A stretch of 64,000 bases of DNA from NCBI GenBank assembly GCA_037074705.1, contig CM073593.1, positions 21,704,001 through 21,768,000 of the forward strand, given 5' to 3'. Within the stretch, counting starts at the first letter, position 1. The number at the start of each line of letters is the position of its first letter. The notes under the pieces were generated by a model. It had not been told where the DNA came from and did not search any database. It saw nothing but the letters and a program-made list of their open reading frames with translations. The stretch is from Zhengitettix transpicula (Eukaryota; Arthropoda; Insecta; Orthoptera; Tetrigidae). Position numbers and translations under genes: made by a program. Positions 12,812 through 23,415 of this stretch are shown in pieces.

Positions 12812-12893
12812 ACATGGGTAGCTCAGTTTGTAAAACTTCCGCCCGGGGAGCGAAGGTTCCGGGTTCCATTTCTAGTCCGGTCCAGATTAGTTC
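12812..12893 (+). repeat. tRNA-derived sequence (SINE head), opposite orientation
   Basis: GGGTAGCTCAGTTTGTAAAAC (A-box-like), CTTCCGCCCGGGGAGCGAAG and GGTTCCATTTC (degenerate B-box) in tRNA order. It lies on the other side of the 12.3-12.74 kb repeat from the tRNA-like piece at 12.02-12.11 kb, and in inverted orientation to it. Confidence 0.5.
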
Positions 12894-15329
12894 TTCCTGT
12901 GCCATTAATTATATTTTATTATTAGTTATATTTTCTTTCGAGGTGTTATTTTCCGCTCATTTTAAAATTGAATTCTGATATTAATGAAATTTTCAAGTTG
13001 GATCTTAAACTATGCTGATAGATTCGTAACACTGAACAAATTTGTTAAAAGTCTAGATGATTGACGTTCTGTTAACCCACGCACTTCTTAATTTAAATTA
13101 TTTTTTTTTACTCTTCCGTGAAACAGTTGGTGGACAAATGGACGTGACGTCTATTAAGGTGTCAACTTAAACGTTGGTTTAATAGACATTTAAGTGTAAC
13201 CACTACAACACCCGTTAGAGTATTCATAAGTGCAATCGCAGCACAGATTTACTTTGTACTTAGCACCTATCTCTTCAATAAGAAAAATCGACCCAAGTAG
13301 AAATCCTTACAAAACAGTGCATCGTGTAATATTTTATTTGCTACCATAAAGTGGAAAATGATGTGGAAGGGTCCATACATCAATCGGTTTCGCCTTTGAG
13401 GTTCCTTCCTTCCGATCTGCGCGCACAAAACGCAGTCCACTGTGAAACCTAAAGACCACACCCCCCGCGGCTCATAGCTGTTTATTCTCAGATCAAAGAA
13501 CACTCGAAAGCACGAAGAACCTTCACTGAAAGACCGGTCACACTTGCCGTATAATTTGCCGATAAGTCACTTCGATGAGCTCCATCGAGATACAGGAAAC
13601 TGAAACCATTTGTCTGAGGAAGACCGCAGTTCAATAAGGTAAATGAAGCAGACAGACACGCTCGTGTAATCTATAGGAGAACTTTGTACTGCTTTCTAGA
13701 GTACGTCATCAATCTCTTACAAATACTAATAGAAAGCAGAGATCATTTCGAGCTCTGCAGTTATAAAATCGTTTGGTGAAAATAAAAAGCATATTCGGAG
13801 CTCGAAAGACTATGGTTCAATTTTGGCTATTTAGCTATTTTATTAAAATATTAAAATATACGGACTTTCGTTCGATTGCCGAGTTGTTTTGTATATATTG
13901 ATTACAAATACATTTTTAAATCTCTATAAAATTATTTTATTTTCAGCTGCATTAAAAGTTGTTTACAATTTTTGGATATATAGGTTTGTTTAATCTGTAA
14001 ATTTTATTGTTTAATCAATAAATTCTGAACATTGATTAACACCGTGCATAGATAGTAAAATATAATTTTTTCAAAATATATTAATAACTTCAATTAAACC
14101 CTGTACGATCCGGTCGCTAATGACCTTTTTAAGGGGTCCTTAAATAAGGCAATTTAAAAAAATTAAATTAAACGTCTAAGAGCAGACAGGTTAATTATAT
14201 TAGTTGGATAGAAACCATTTATTAACCCAGTTATTATATAAAAAAAAGTCACAATTTTTGTTTGAAAATTGTCAGTTTAACATTAAAAAGAGTTTTAGAA
14301 TAAAAATTGTGACTATTTTTATATGATGACCGATTAAAAGGTTTTTAACTATTTAATAAGTTATTTACACATTGATTCTATATACCGCTTATACATGCTG
14401 TAGAAAAAAATATTGAAAGTATTTTATGGGCCTTACGAGAAGCAAAATGTTTCAGTACGAGAAATAATTTTTATTTGATACATTTTGGCCAAGTCCGTAT
14501 CTTTATTAATAGTGTACGTCGTGGGCAAGTATTAATCAAAAATTAAATAGGAGTCCTTTCTCCATAAAAATGTACGCTACAATAAATTTTCTTAAAAGAC
14601 AGAATATAATCTTCCGGACATGTATGGCCACGTCATAAAATTGTTATCAGTAAAGAAATACAGTCATATTCACGAGTAAATTGGTAGATATTAGTAAATG
14701 TTGCCTAAACCAGCTAGAAATTTTGTTTTTACAACATTATGTAGATTAAAGACGCTATTTCGTTGCGAAATCATTCTTTTATTTTATGAATGAGTGCACA
14801 TAAAACCTTAGCTGTTACCGAGAACAGAAAGCACATTGAATAATAACAAGTCGAAAATACTATTGACAATTTAGCGAAACACGTAAATAAAATTCGTTAC
14901 GCTAAAACATTAACAAAACAACTCCTAATATTAAAAGTACGGCATTTTATTTCTTCTTTCAAGAAATTGAAAATCAATAAAACGATTGAATGTATTAATT
15001 TGTATCTTGTAAAAAAATACTCAATTTATTGTGATTACAATGTTTCGTTCTAGCCGTAATTTGGAGACAAATTAACGATTATTCTGTGTTTTAAGAAAAT
15101 TCGTTGTAGAGTTTGCCTTATGAAACACAAATCTGTAATGCTCATTTATTTACGTTACACCACATCAATTTTTGAGAAGGAATTACAACCGAGTCTCTGC
15201 TTCAACAGCCACAATATTTCCCCTTCTCCACGATGATCTCGGGCATATAATCGATTACAAAACACTGACTTAGAAGTGCTTTCTAAGCACTCGGGAACTT
15301 TTTTTTATTATTATTTATTTATTTACGGC
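12894..15329. other. AT-rich sequence, nothing recognised
   Basis: Only the small hairpin at 14235-14324 stands out. No frame of convincing length. Confidence 0.6.
14235..14324. repeat. Imperfect hairpin, about 30-base arms
   Basis: TATAAAAAAAAGTCACAATTTTTG pairs with AAAAATTGTGACTATTTTTATA across a short loop. No further homology in the window was noted. Confidence 0.6.
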
Positions 15330-15725
15330 GACTCCGGATGTGGATCGCCCCCTCAAGTCCCGTACGTCGTTTGGGCAATCCTATATTGTAAATGACAAAG
15401 AACCCCGGCGAGTCGAGTAATTGAATGGGGTCGGTGATTGGCAAGGAGTCCTCGTTGAATGGCCAGTTCGCTATTACAATTTAGGCAAATTCTCCTCCTC
15501 GGCCAGGATTTTATCCCCGCTGCAAGACAGCGCCAAGCCGACTTCAAACGTAAGCAAGCAGCTCCGCGGGGACGGGGTGAGGGCGGCGGTGGGCGGGGGA
15601 GGTGCTTTTTATCGAGGCCACGTCGCTCGCTTCGATCGGATTACGGGCCTAGGTTATTTGTTTATTCGGATAATTGGTTAAACGCCTGCGTCATCTTAGC
15701 TGTCTGCGCTGCCAGAAGAGAATGA
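15330..15725. promoter_or_regulatory. GC-rich upstream island
   Basis: A block with GC-rich runs (15560-15610 is almost all G and C) between AT-rich flanks. Overlapping plus-strand frames encode Arg/Gly-rich peptides with no domain. No transposon signature is visible; a regulatory island is the simplest guess. Confidence 0.2.
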
Positions 15726-16117
15726 AGTTAGCCCAAACTGCTATAGCATGACGAAACCTACGAAACTGAGTTACGAGAGCATCACGACAGTCGATCGAAA
15801 GTCCCCACAGTTATAGCACAGAAACCTGGTTAATGGCTTCACGACTACCCAGCATACATTCACATCGCTTATCATCTATATCTAGGTCATTACTTTAATT
15901 ACAATACGCATTTTTAACTCGTCCGTTATCCTTGAAATAACTTCATATATGACCAGTTTTCTATTTCACGTACATATCTTGTAGATTGAAATAGATATTT
16001 TTTCATCATGATTTATATACTAAATTAGTATTTCTGAATAAGTCCTGGTTTATTTATATTATGTTGAATATCAGATATTTCTTCATCATTATGACATTTA
16101 CTATAATATAAAGACAC

Positions 16118-16585
16118 AACTACACGGCCTTATGTCTCAAAATGATCTTTATATCAAATAAACGACGTTTCTTCCTTTTGTTAGGGCTTCTTCAGATTTA
16201 ATAATTTAGTATATAAATCACGCAAAGAGGCAATGCGGCAATTGTCGTGACTTAAAAACAAAATTAGCGTCTGTAAGATAATAACACTAGAAATTAACGA
16301 CCCGTATAAGAGACAAAAAAAACAGAATTTAATTTTGACACTATAATTTGAAAATTTGTTGACTATTCGATCAACTGTTGTGATCCTTGTCAATAGTATT
16401 ACCAGAAACTTGTAATAGTCCGGCAATGACAAGGATAACAGCAGTTGATATGAACAAATTTTCTAATTATAGTGTTCAAAATTAATTTTGGTTTATTTGA
16501 ATTATACTAAAATATAAATCCTTAAAAATGTCGAAACGTCGTTTATTTAATGTTTGATAATGAACATAAGTTTCTGACATAAGAA
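16118..16585. repeat. Long foldback of the hammerhead-like family
   Basis: Left arm carries the motif on the minus strand: CUGAAGA at 16195-16189 and GAAACGUC with GUUUC at 16167-16171. Stem I is convincing here, GUUUAUU facing UUAUUAAAU. The right arm has only the GAAACGUCGUUUAUUU half near 16533-16550 in plus orientation; its CUGAAGA part is deleted. The centre (16328-16465) is a further hairpin with ATCAACTG...CAGTTGAT and CCTTGTCA...TGACAAGG arms. Outer ends share the ACATAAGGCC-type flank. Confidence 0.55.
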
Positions 16586-16797
16586 ATTGAAATATATTTA
16601 TACCCAAGTTTATTTTTATTTACAAATCATTTAAATTCAATAACGGATTTTTGTGGTGTTTATACTTTATTTAGAGAATATTCTGGTGGTAAAAATTGTC
16701 AGACACTTATAAACCAGGTCTTCCATATCTAAATTAAATTGGGCGACAGTTATGTTTAACATCAGGAGAAAAATTAAAGCAGGCCAACTTTTTAAAC

Positions 16798-17585
16798 CGT
16801 TCTTCTTCTTCTTCCAAAGCTCTACAGCCCGATGTGGGCTTTGGCTGCCTTCACAATCTGCCTCCAATCTTCTTTCCTCTCGGCTTTCTCCCACCATCGT
16901 ATTGTCTTCATTTTCTTCAACTCTTCTAACACATCTTGGATCCATCTTTTCCTTGGTCTTCCCCTTTTTTTAGTACCAAATATTTTCCCTTTATATATAT
17001 CTGCTTTGGCATTCTATCTGTAGCCATTCTGTCCCCACCATGGTTTTATAAATCTAACTATGTCTTCTCCTTCTAGGATGCTATTTATCTTTTTATTATA
17101 TCTTAATCTCCATCTTTCACCTTCTTTAACAGCTCCATAGATTCTCCTAATAATTTTCCTTTCAAATCTCCTTAGAGTCTCCATATCTTTATTAGTTAGG
17201 GTCCATGTCTCTGCCCCAAACGTTACTATGGGTCTAATTAATGTTTTATATACTTTTACTTTTGTTCTTCTTGTTATTAGGGACGATTTAATATTGGGAT
17301 GTTTGCGTAATATGCTCTATTTCCTTTTGTTACTCTTTGATTAATTTCTGTTGATATATTATTGGTACTATTGATGTTCACTCCAAGATATGTGAAGTCA
17401 GTTACTCCTACGAAGTAATATTCATTTATTCTTAAATCTTGTACTTTTCTTTAATTTTCCGCTATTGACATTCTTAGATATTTAGTTTTTCTCTCATTTA
17501 TTTTCAATCCTGTTATTTTACTTTCTTCTTCAAGTTTAATAAACGTATCTTTTAATGTTTCATTATTCCCCGGGTAATTAAGCAT
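16798..17585 (-). pseudogene. 5'-truncated LINE reverse transcriptase, C-terminal part
   Basis: Minus strand, read right to left: [87 protein letters not shown], and WRQIVKAAKAHIGL with its stop at 16822-16824. This is the typical C-terminal half of a non-LTR retrotransposon RT ORF, beginning after the catalytic YADD region. Stops and at least two frameshifts interrupt it. A short GAA-type repeat follows the stop. 5' truncation is normal for LINE insertions. The clade is uncertain (Jockey/RTE-like). Confidence 0.85.
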
Positions 17586-18055
17586 CTTAGCACTCATTTA
17601 AGCAGAGTCTTACACGATTCAGTTCGGCAGTACGTGACACACAAAAAGTTCAACAGTACATTTTTCCCTTCACATCTCACCCTCTCGAAACGTATCAGTT
17701 TAGCTTTTCGTCGAACATCGAATAAATGTAATCTCATTTCCTGTATTTCCCTCACTCGCCGTGTGGCGTGATAAGACACGCATAAACGTTATTTAGTGAC
17801 AAACTATTCACTTCCGAAGTAATCAGCCTGATGCGTATTCCGAAATGAAAGGGTCGATATGTATCGATTGTCCGGAAAGACCCACCTCCCTAAGTGCGTC
17901 TCTGCACTTGTAACGCAAACACAGGCAGTGGAAGAGAAAGAGGAGCTCATAAATAAACAAGAGACGCGGCTGCTTCAAAAGAAGACCAGCGGGGTCCATT
18001 ATGGCGATCTGTTCTCCTCTCCCAAACACGATAGAAACGCTAAGATAATGGCAGC

Positions 18056-18080
18056 CTCCTCCTCCTCCTCCTCCTCGTCC
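18056..18080. repeat. TCC microsatellite
   Basis: (TCC)n run in a GC-richer patch (17.85-18.12 kb). The poly-Ser frame across it is not supported as coding. Confidence 0.8.
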
Positions 18081-18515
18081 CCAGAGCTGCTGCAGCCGTG
18101 GCTAATAAGCGAGTAAAGGCTGCTTTGTCAACACTGACAAACGTCGCCCAATTAGTCCGACTCCGCCATTTCGTTACTTGCGAGATTGAATTATTTTGCT
18201 TTATATAGACAGTCGAGCTATATTCTGAAAGCCATAATCATAATCATTAAAATCACGTCACAGGAGTACTTTGTGTAATTTCAGTTTAATAGTCTTCGGG
18301 GTACTTTATTTTCAACTTTTTATCTCATTTTTTTTTCGTAGCTAATCTGAAAGAACATGTTTGCTATTTCGAGCGAATGAGAAGCTAAATTATTTGTGTT
18401 CACAAAAGTATTAAATACTGTCCATTTCCTGACGAAGAGCAAAATTTTGATACACGCAGCAGCAATATGTTTTTGGTGCTTTTAATTCAGCGCAGCTGTT
18501 ACATCTCTCTGGTTT

Positions 18516-18850
18516 TTTGAACTAAGGTTCCCACATGCCGGGGCACCTCGGCCTGGTTTGAGAGGTGTATGTATGTTCTGGGGTCGCAGACCTTGGGCAT
18601 ACGGTAAGAGTTGTCCGCTATTCCTATTGGAATAGTCGGCCATGTGCCTCCTAAACTGGTTATTTTCGTTTTTGGCTTTTCAAGATTTCTCCATATAGGC
18701 GAATTGCCGAGTAGGATCCTTAAACCATAGCCCGGGGGCCCTAGTTAACCTTTGGCTACCTTCCGCTACCCTTCCGCAGCCCCCCTTTCAAATCACTTCC
18801 TATGCTATTAAAGGGGAGTTGCCACGATGTGGATTACCCTCACGTAGCCT
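18516..18850 (+). repeat. Unclassified dispersed repeat, copy 2
   Basis: Same family and orientation as 12321-12740, with an internal deletion of roughly 80 bases after CTCCTAAACTGGT. It lacks the flanking tRNA-like pieces seen around copy 1. Confidence 0.7.
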
Positions 18851-18934
18851 GTTACCCCACCCCCCCAAAAAAAAATATCTCATGCACAAATAAACTGAAA
18901 TATAAATTCGTATAACACATTTTATATAGGCATC

Positions 18935-19126
18935 ACATTCAATTTATAAATCTCAAAAGAGAATTTTACACACATCCAATACCCTCTGTTCCTCTCGTCT
19001 ATAACTTGCAATGTCTCTGGGAATTGTCAAGATCACAAGTCTCAATTTTAATTGTTAACAATGAAAGTACTGTATATCAGTTTATCGAAACTGTAGTCAT
19101 TATTGACTATAAGTTGTAAAAATTAA
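18935..19126 (+). repeat. Unclassified dispersed repeat pair, copy 1
   Basis: Shares GCATCACATT, ACATCCAATAC, CTCTGTTCCTCTCGTC, TATAACTTG and AGTTGTAAAAATTAAT with 52681-52881 in the same order. AT-rich, no coding frame. Confidence 0.65.
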
Positions 19127-19369
19127 TAAAATAAATTAAATTATTCCAATCCTGTCTTTCCAAAGGAACTTTGTAGAAGACACGTCAGAAAGATGCTTAT
19201 ACATCGGAACTCAGCAAACGTGAATTTTGCAGACACTTGTAAACTGTTTTTCCTTTTTTTTCCCCACCAGAATTTAATATTTATGTACTAAATGAAAACG
19301 ATTGATTACCAAGGGACAAATTACTTTTGTAGGTGTTTTGAAATTGTCGTAGGACGAAGCGACGTATCG

Positions 19370-19680
19370 GCGAGTTGTGTCCGAATTCTCCACCCCAGCT
19401 TTCTCGTTTCGTGAGTCAACCTCTTTGTGCGTCCGAGACGAGGCCCTGGCGTTTACATGATAATACCCGGCGACAATGTCATTCGTCAGGGCTCACTTGT
19501 TCTCGTCGCAGGAAGTAGGGGGCGGTATTGTCCGTGCTCTCTATAATCTCGCTCGCTAATAGCTTACTGCACCCTAATAGCTGCGCCAACATTATCATTC
19601 GGCTCGCTTCTTGGCACGTAAAAATCTCAGATCCTGGTTTCGACGAGTGCTCGGAAGTGTGTCGGAGGGGTAAAGGTACG
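19370..19680. promoter_or_regulatory. GC-richer upstream island
   Basis: Non-repetitive GC-richer sequence with GACAATG and ATTGTC core motifs near 19471 and 19527. No coding match was recognised. Listed because it stands out from its AT-rich surroundings. Confidence 0.2.
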
Positions 19681-19970
19681 GACGTAATATTTAAACTGAA
19701 AATATATTCATGTTTCGATCTTTACCGGAAACTGGAAACGTACTGCCATTAGTTCGTCTTTCTAGACCGTGAGCTGAATCCAACTGGGACTCATTTAGAC
19801 TACGCTGCACGAAAAAACATGAACCAATAAAAATTACGATAAAATCACAAATGTGCTTTAAATTATTGTGGATAGAATACATTGCTCTTAAATATTGGCA
19901 TAGATGATAGGTACCTGCAATTATTTGAACACTGTTAACCAAATATACAAATCGGGTGAACGTATAATAA

Positions 19971-19993
19971 TTTAATAAATAAAACAGGGTGTT

Positions 19994-20044
<51 letters not shown>

Positions 20045-20758
20045 GTGTATGTTCCTTATACAAATCTACACCGGTGGAGCAAATTTCACCAAATTTCGTA
20101 CACGTGTTCTATGCGACCAGAAAACAAACACTGTCGGGATGAGACACGTCTACCAACCCCAGGAGCCGGGGTGGAAATATTCAAACGTGTTAAAACAGCC
20201 AATATTTGAGTCTGATAAATATTTTTAGGGTTCAAAGAGATTGACAGTATTTTTACCAATGCTATCTGACTATAATCTCAACCCCTTACATCATGGGAAC
20301 GGAGCACCCTTAGGGTTGAGGGTGGACGCGCGTTACAAGAAAACAACGCTAATATAATATGATATTGGAGTCAAATCCAGTTTTATGGAGGTAGCTGAGT
20401 TTAATAATGACAATCAATTAGCCATTTAACTACCAGGGGCGGGGCTACACGGGGGTATAGTTTTTCTAACATGGTAAATGGTCGATATTTGCGTGGAATA
20501 AATAATTGTTGAGGTCAATGACTTTTATAATATATCTACCGATGTTTTTTTTTGGAAATTTTCGACCCCTTTCGGCATGAGAGTTAAGCACTAATAGGTG
20601 GCGGTGGAAATATTCAAACAATGTAACCGGCCGACAACACATTTAGGGACAGGGGTCGAGTTGCGTTACATAAAAATAACCTAAAAGATACTTAGATTGG
20701 AGTCAAATCCGGGGTTATGGATAAATGACATTTCGTGCAACACCGGGCACCCAGCTAG
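19971..20758 (+). mobile_element. Helitron-like non-autonomous repeat, copy 1
   Basis: Begins AATAAAACAGGGTGTTTG and a TA microsatellite, continues TATACAAATCTACACCGGTGG, and ends CACCGGGCACCCAGCTAG followed by T. A CTAG end after a GC-rich hairpin-prone stretch, next to T, fits a Helitron 3' end. About 0.79 kb. The minus-strand copy at 28.35-29.09 kb is similar over its whole length. Conserved reading-frame stretches between copies reflect shared DNA, not a gene. The class assignment is tentative. Confidence 0.55.
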
Positions 20759-22194
20759 TGACAAAAAAAAATGGAAGGTGGCCGGAATTAGACGAAAGTG
20801 AATTCCAATTCACCTTTATCCCTTTTCAATGAAAAAAATATTTGTTCCATAATGGAAGTACGGCTGTAACATTTGTGGTTATATTGTATAATCTAACATG
20901 TGCATATATCATAACTATAAATTTATTAGATTGTATAGTTTCCAGTAATTAAAAAAATCCAGTAAGAAAAATAAGCACCGCTCTACGGCTACCTGTAGCG
21001 CATGTGGAATTAGGACGGTTTATAGGAGGCCTTACATAATTATTGAGACCTCACTATGTCTTCCACGACCAGTTATTCAGTGAGTAAAAATGATTGTCCT
21101 ACTTACGCGATTTATTTATTGACAAATCGTGAATAATAGAACAATGGTGCATATGTTATGTTTAAAAACTTGGAGAATTTATCCATACACTTGCATATAT
21201 CTAAACATTTATATATATAATGGTTCATTGCAAAACGTTAATTCTGAAACAATGTTATGTAATTGGAGGATAAGAACCTCCACAGGCTTGTCTAGTGCAC
21301 CTCACTATTGCTGAGCCTCACGTCCCCCTCAAACCAACAATAGTAAAATTATTAATAGTTCCTAAGACAGATGGACAGTTTCAATTGAAAACGTTCAAAC
21401 GTCTACAATTCATCTTAAAATAGATACGTTTGTTCCCACATACGCACGTTACGCGGCAATCCGCTTCGTCTTTGTCAAGAGGACAAAGAAGCAGATGCTG
21501 GAGAAATGACAGCTGCAACATCCCTCCGGCCGGAGATGTTCCATCGCGAAATATTCGACTTGGCTTGCTACTATACCCTCGCTCAGCCTGATTACGGAAA
21601 CGTTGTGTCAACATATCCCGAGAAAGATCGATAATGGCCCTAATTAACATTGTAAGTAAAAGGAACCTGATTATAGGATCCGATTCGTTTTTGTAGTACC
21701 ATCCTTGTTACAGTAATCGGTCCTAATGATATATCGGTTCTGTAATTATTAAATCCAAGGATTTTCCCCAGAAGCCCCCAAAGATGAAATAATAGTTCTA
21801 ATTAACTGTCAAGTGTTAACTATGGCGTGTTGCATTTTTTCCATGGTATGTATACTTAGGCTGATTTATTATACACAGGGTATAATTTAGCGGAATATGT
21901 AGATCTGTTTTTTTTTTCTCTCTCTCCTGAACTATGATGATGCATTATTTAACATTTCTACGTTAGTTCAATTCTATAAATATTTCATCTGCTTTGGAAA
22001 TGAAAATGGGAATGTTTCAGCTTTTTAACTTGTTGAAATAACAAATATGTCAGAATAGAGGTTACTAAATGCTATCGTTTTATAAATTACTATTTTGCAT
22101 CTGTTAGTGTAACAGCAGTGAAATATTGTAAATAAGTATAAATCATAGTCCTGGGGTAGTGGGGCGATATTGTATAACTTCGTTTAAAACAGTC
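20759..22194. other. AT-rich sequence, nothing recognised
   Basis: A GC-richer patch at 21.43-21.65 kb has an 89-codon minus frame with no known similarity. A T/TC run lies at 21909-21926. Confidence 0.55.
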
Positions 22195-22243
22195 ATTATT
22201 AATAGGATTATAATGTTAAATAACAAAAATATATTAATTACAG

Positions 22244-22275
22244 GACGTTTCGTTCTACTTTGAGACCTCATCAGG
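22244..22275 (-). ncRNA. Hammerhead-ribozyme-like core, left arm
   Basis: On the minus strand: CUGAUGA (22274-22268), a 16-base stem II GGUCUCAAAGUAGAAC that folds as GGUCU/AGAAC with one G-A mismatch and a six-base loop, then GAAAC (22251-22247) and GUC. All invariant core bases of the CUGANGA...GAAA...UH hammerhead are present. Stem III is a minimal palindromic ACGU, as in dimer-acting minimal hammerheads. Stem I does not pair well next to the cleavage site (C facing C), so activity is doubtful. Confidence 0.5.
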
Positions 22276-22394
22276 TTGGACAGTTATTAATAATTTTGCA
22301 TACAATTTATAAGTGATATCTAGAGGCAAGGTTCTGCTGTCTTATCTCTAAATATTTATTTTGCATTGTATAAAAATTATTAAAAACTGTTGAA

Positions 22395-22426
22395 CCTGAT
22401 GAGATCCCAAAAGAGGGTGAAACGTC
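22395..22426 (+). ncRNA. Hammerhead-ribozyme-like core, right arm
   Basis: CUGAUGA at 22396-22402, stem II region 22403-22418 with CCC (22406-22408) pairing GGG (22415-22417) around AAAAGA, GAAAC at 22419-22423 and GUC ending at 22426, the predicted cleavage position. The first two stem I pairs (G-C, U-A) can form. It faces away from the partner core in the left arm. Confidence 0.5.
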
Positions 22427-23264
22427 GTGAAATTAATATTTTTTGTTAATAAACATTATATTTTCTGACTCAATACCGTCTACTTATTTATATTATAGTC
22501 ATATTTTTCCATCATTATTATAAGACTTTGTTTTCCAATCCGAATTATCCAACGGGAATCTAAAAAAAACAACGAATATATCGTTAACGAGCTGAGCATG
22601 AATGCAGAGATAGTTGATTGAGTTGGAAATCTGACAGGACGTCGTGAAGAAATATTCGCCGACTGGAGCAGCCAAGCCCGTCGTCGTCAACAGCAACCCT
22701 CTTGCGGAACAAGGCCTGAATTTACGACCAATTGTGAAATTTTATGCGGTAAATTACTGGCCGTGTTGTATGTATCTCGTGCATTAATTTCCTCGGTTCC
22801 AGAAATAGGTTCTAGCGAACTTAATTGTGTGGGCCCCTCTCATTCTTCTCCAGAGAGCACATTGTACGGCGAGAGGCCCCGTGCCAAGAGCTGATCCGCA
22901 CGCCAACAACTCAGATCCACACACACACACCAACGCATGTGAAGGTAGATTTATGCTCTTACCAGCATAAACAGAGCTCCTCCTTCCCACGGAATTCGAA
23001 AGAATAATATATTTGACCAATATTGGTCTAATCTGATTTGGTCTTGTGATCCTTAGTGATGAGCGTTGGTCGGTATTCTGCGGCAAGTCATACAATCTAA
23101 TCCAGGCCATCTCGCAGTAGACACAAAGAACGACAAATCTATCTAGAATCTACTGTTAATTAAATGTAACCAAATAACACGAAATTTGATGTGAAGTGAA
23201 ACGAATGTAGAACTATTGAATATATTTAATATCTCATATATCTGAATTTTCACTTGATAAATAA

Positions 23265-23415
23265 ATAAACAATTCAGTCAATACGTCAGAAATAATTATT
23301 TATTAATTAAACCTGAAGAAGTCCCAAAATTGTGAGCGAAACGTCGTAGACCTGAGTGTGGTTTAATTAAATAATACATTTTTTCTGACATATTGGCTGA
23401 ATTCAATATTTATTT
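23265..23415 (+). repeat. Hammerhead-like repeat copy with short inverted ends
   Basis: Core 23312-23345: CUGAAGA (23313-23319), AGUCCCAAAAUUGUGAGC, GAAACGUC (23338-23345). The tail runs to TTTTTTCTGAC near 23381-23391, then ATATTGGCTGAATTC. That last part is inverted relative to ATTCAGTCAATACGTCAG on the left, so the copy is a small foldback. Its 3' flank is shared with the copy at 6141-6205. Stem II pairing is poor. Confidence 0.5.

Larger units (their letters stand above)
22195..22480. repeat. Foldback repeat with outward-facing hammerhead-like cores
   Basis: Imperfect inverted repeat. The left arm reads the motif on the minus strand (core 22244-22275) and the right arm on the plus strand (22395-22426); they are joined by about 120 bases in which ATAATTTTGCATACAAT pairs with ATTGTATAAAAATTAT. 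The outer ends resemble the family tail TTTTCTGAC. Both arms keep CUGAUGA and GAAACGUC, making this the best-preserved pair in the window. Such cores are known in Penelope-like elements and retrozymes; the assignment to those is inferred. Confidence 0.6.
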
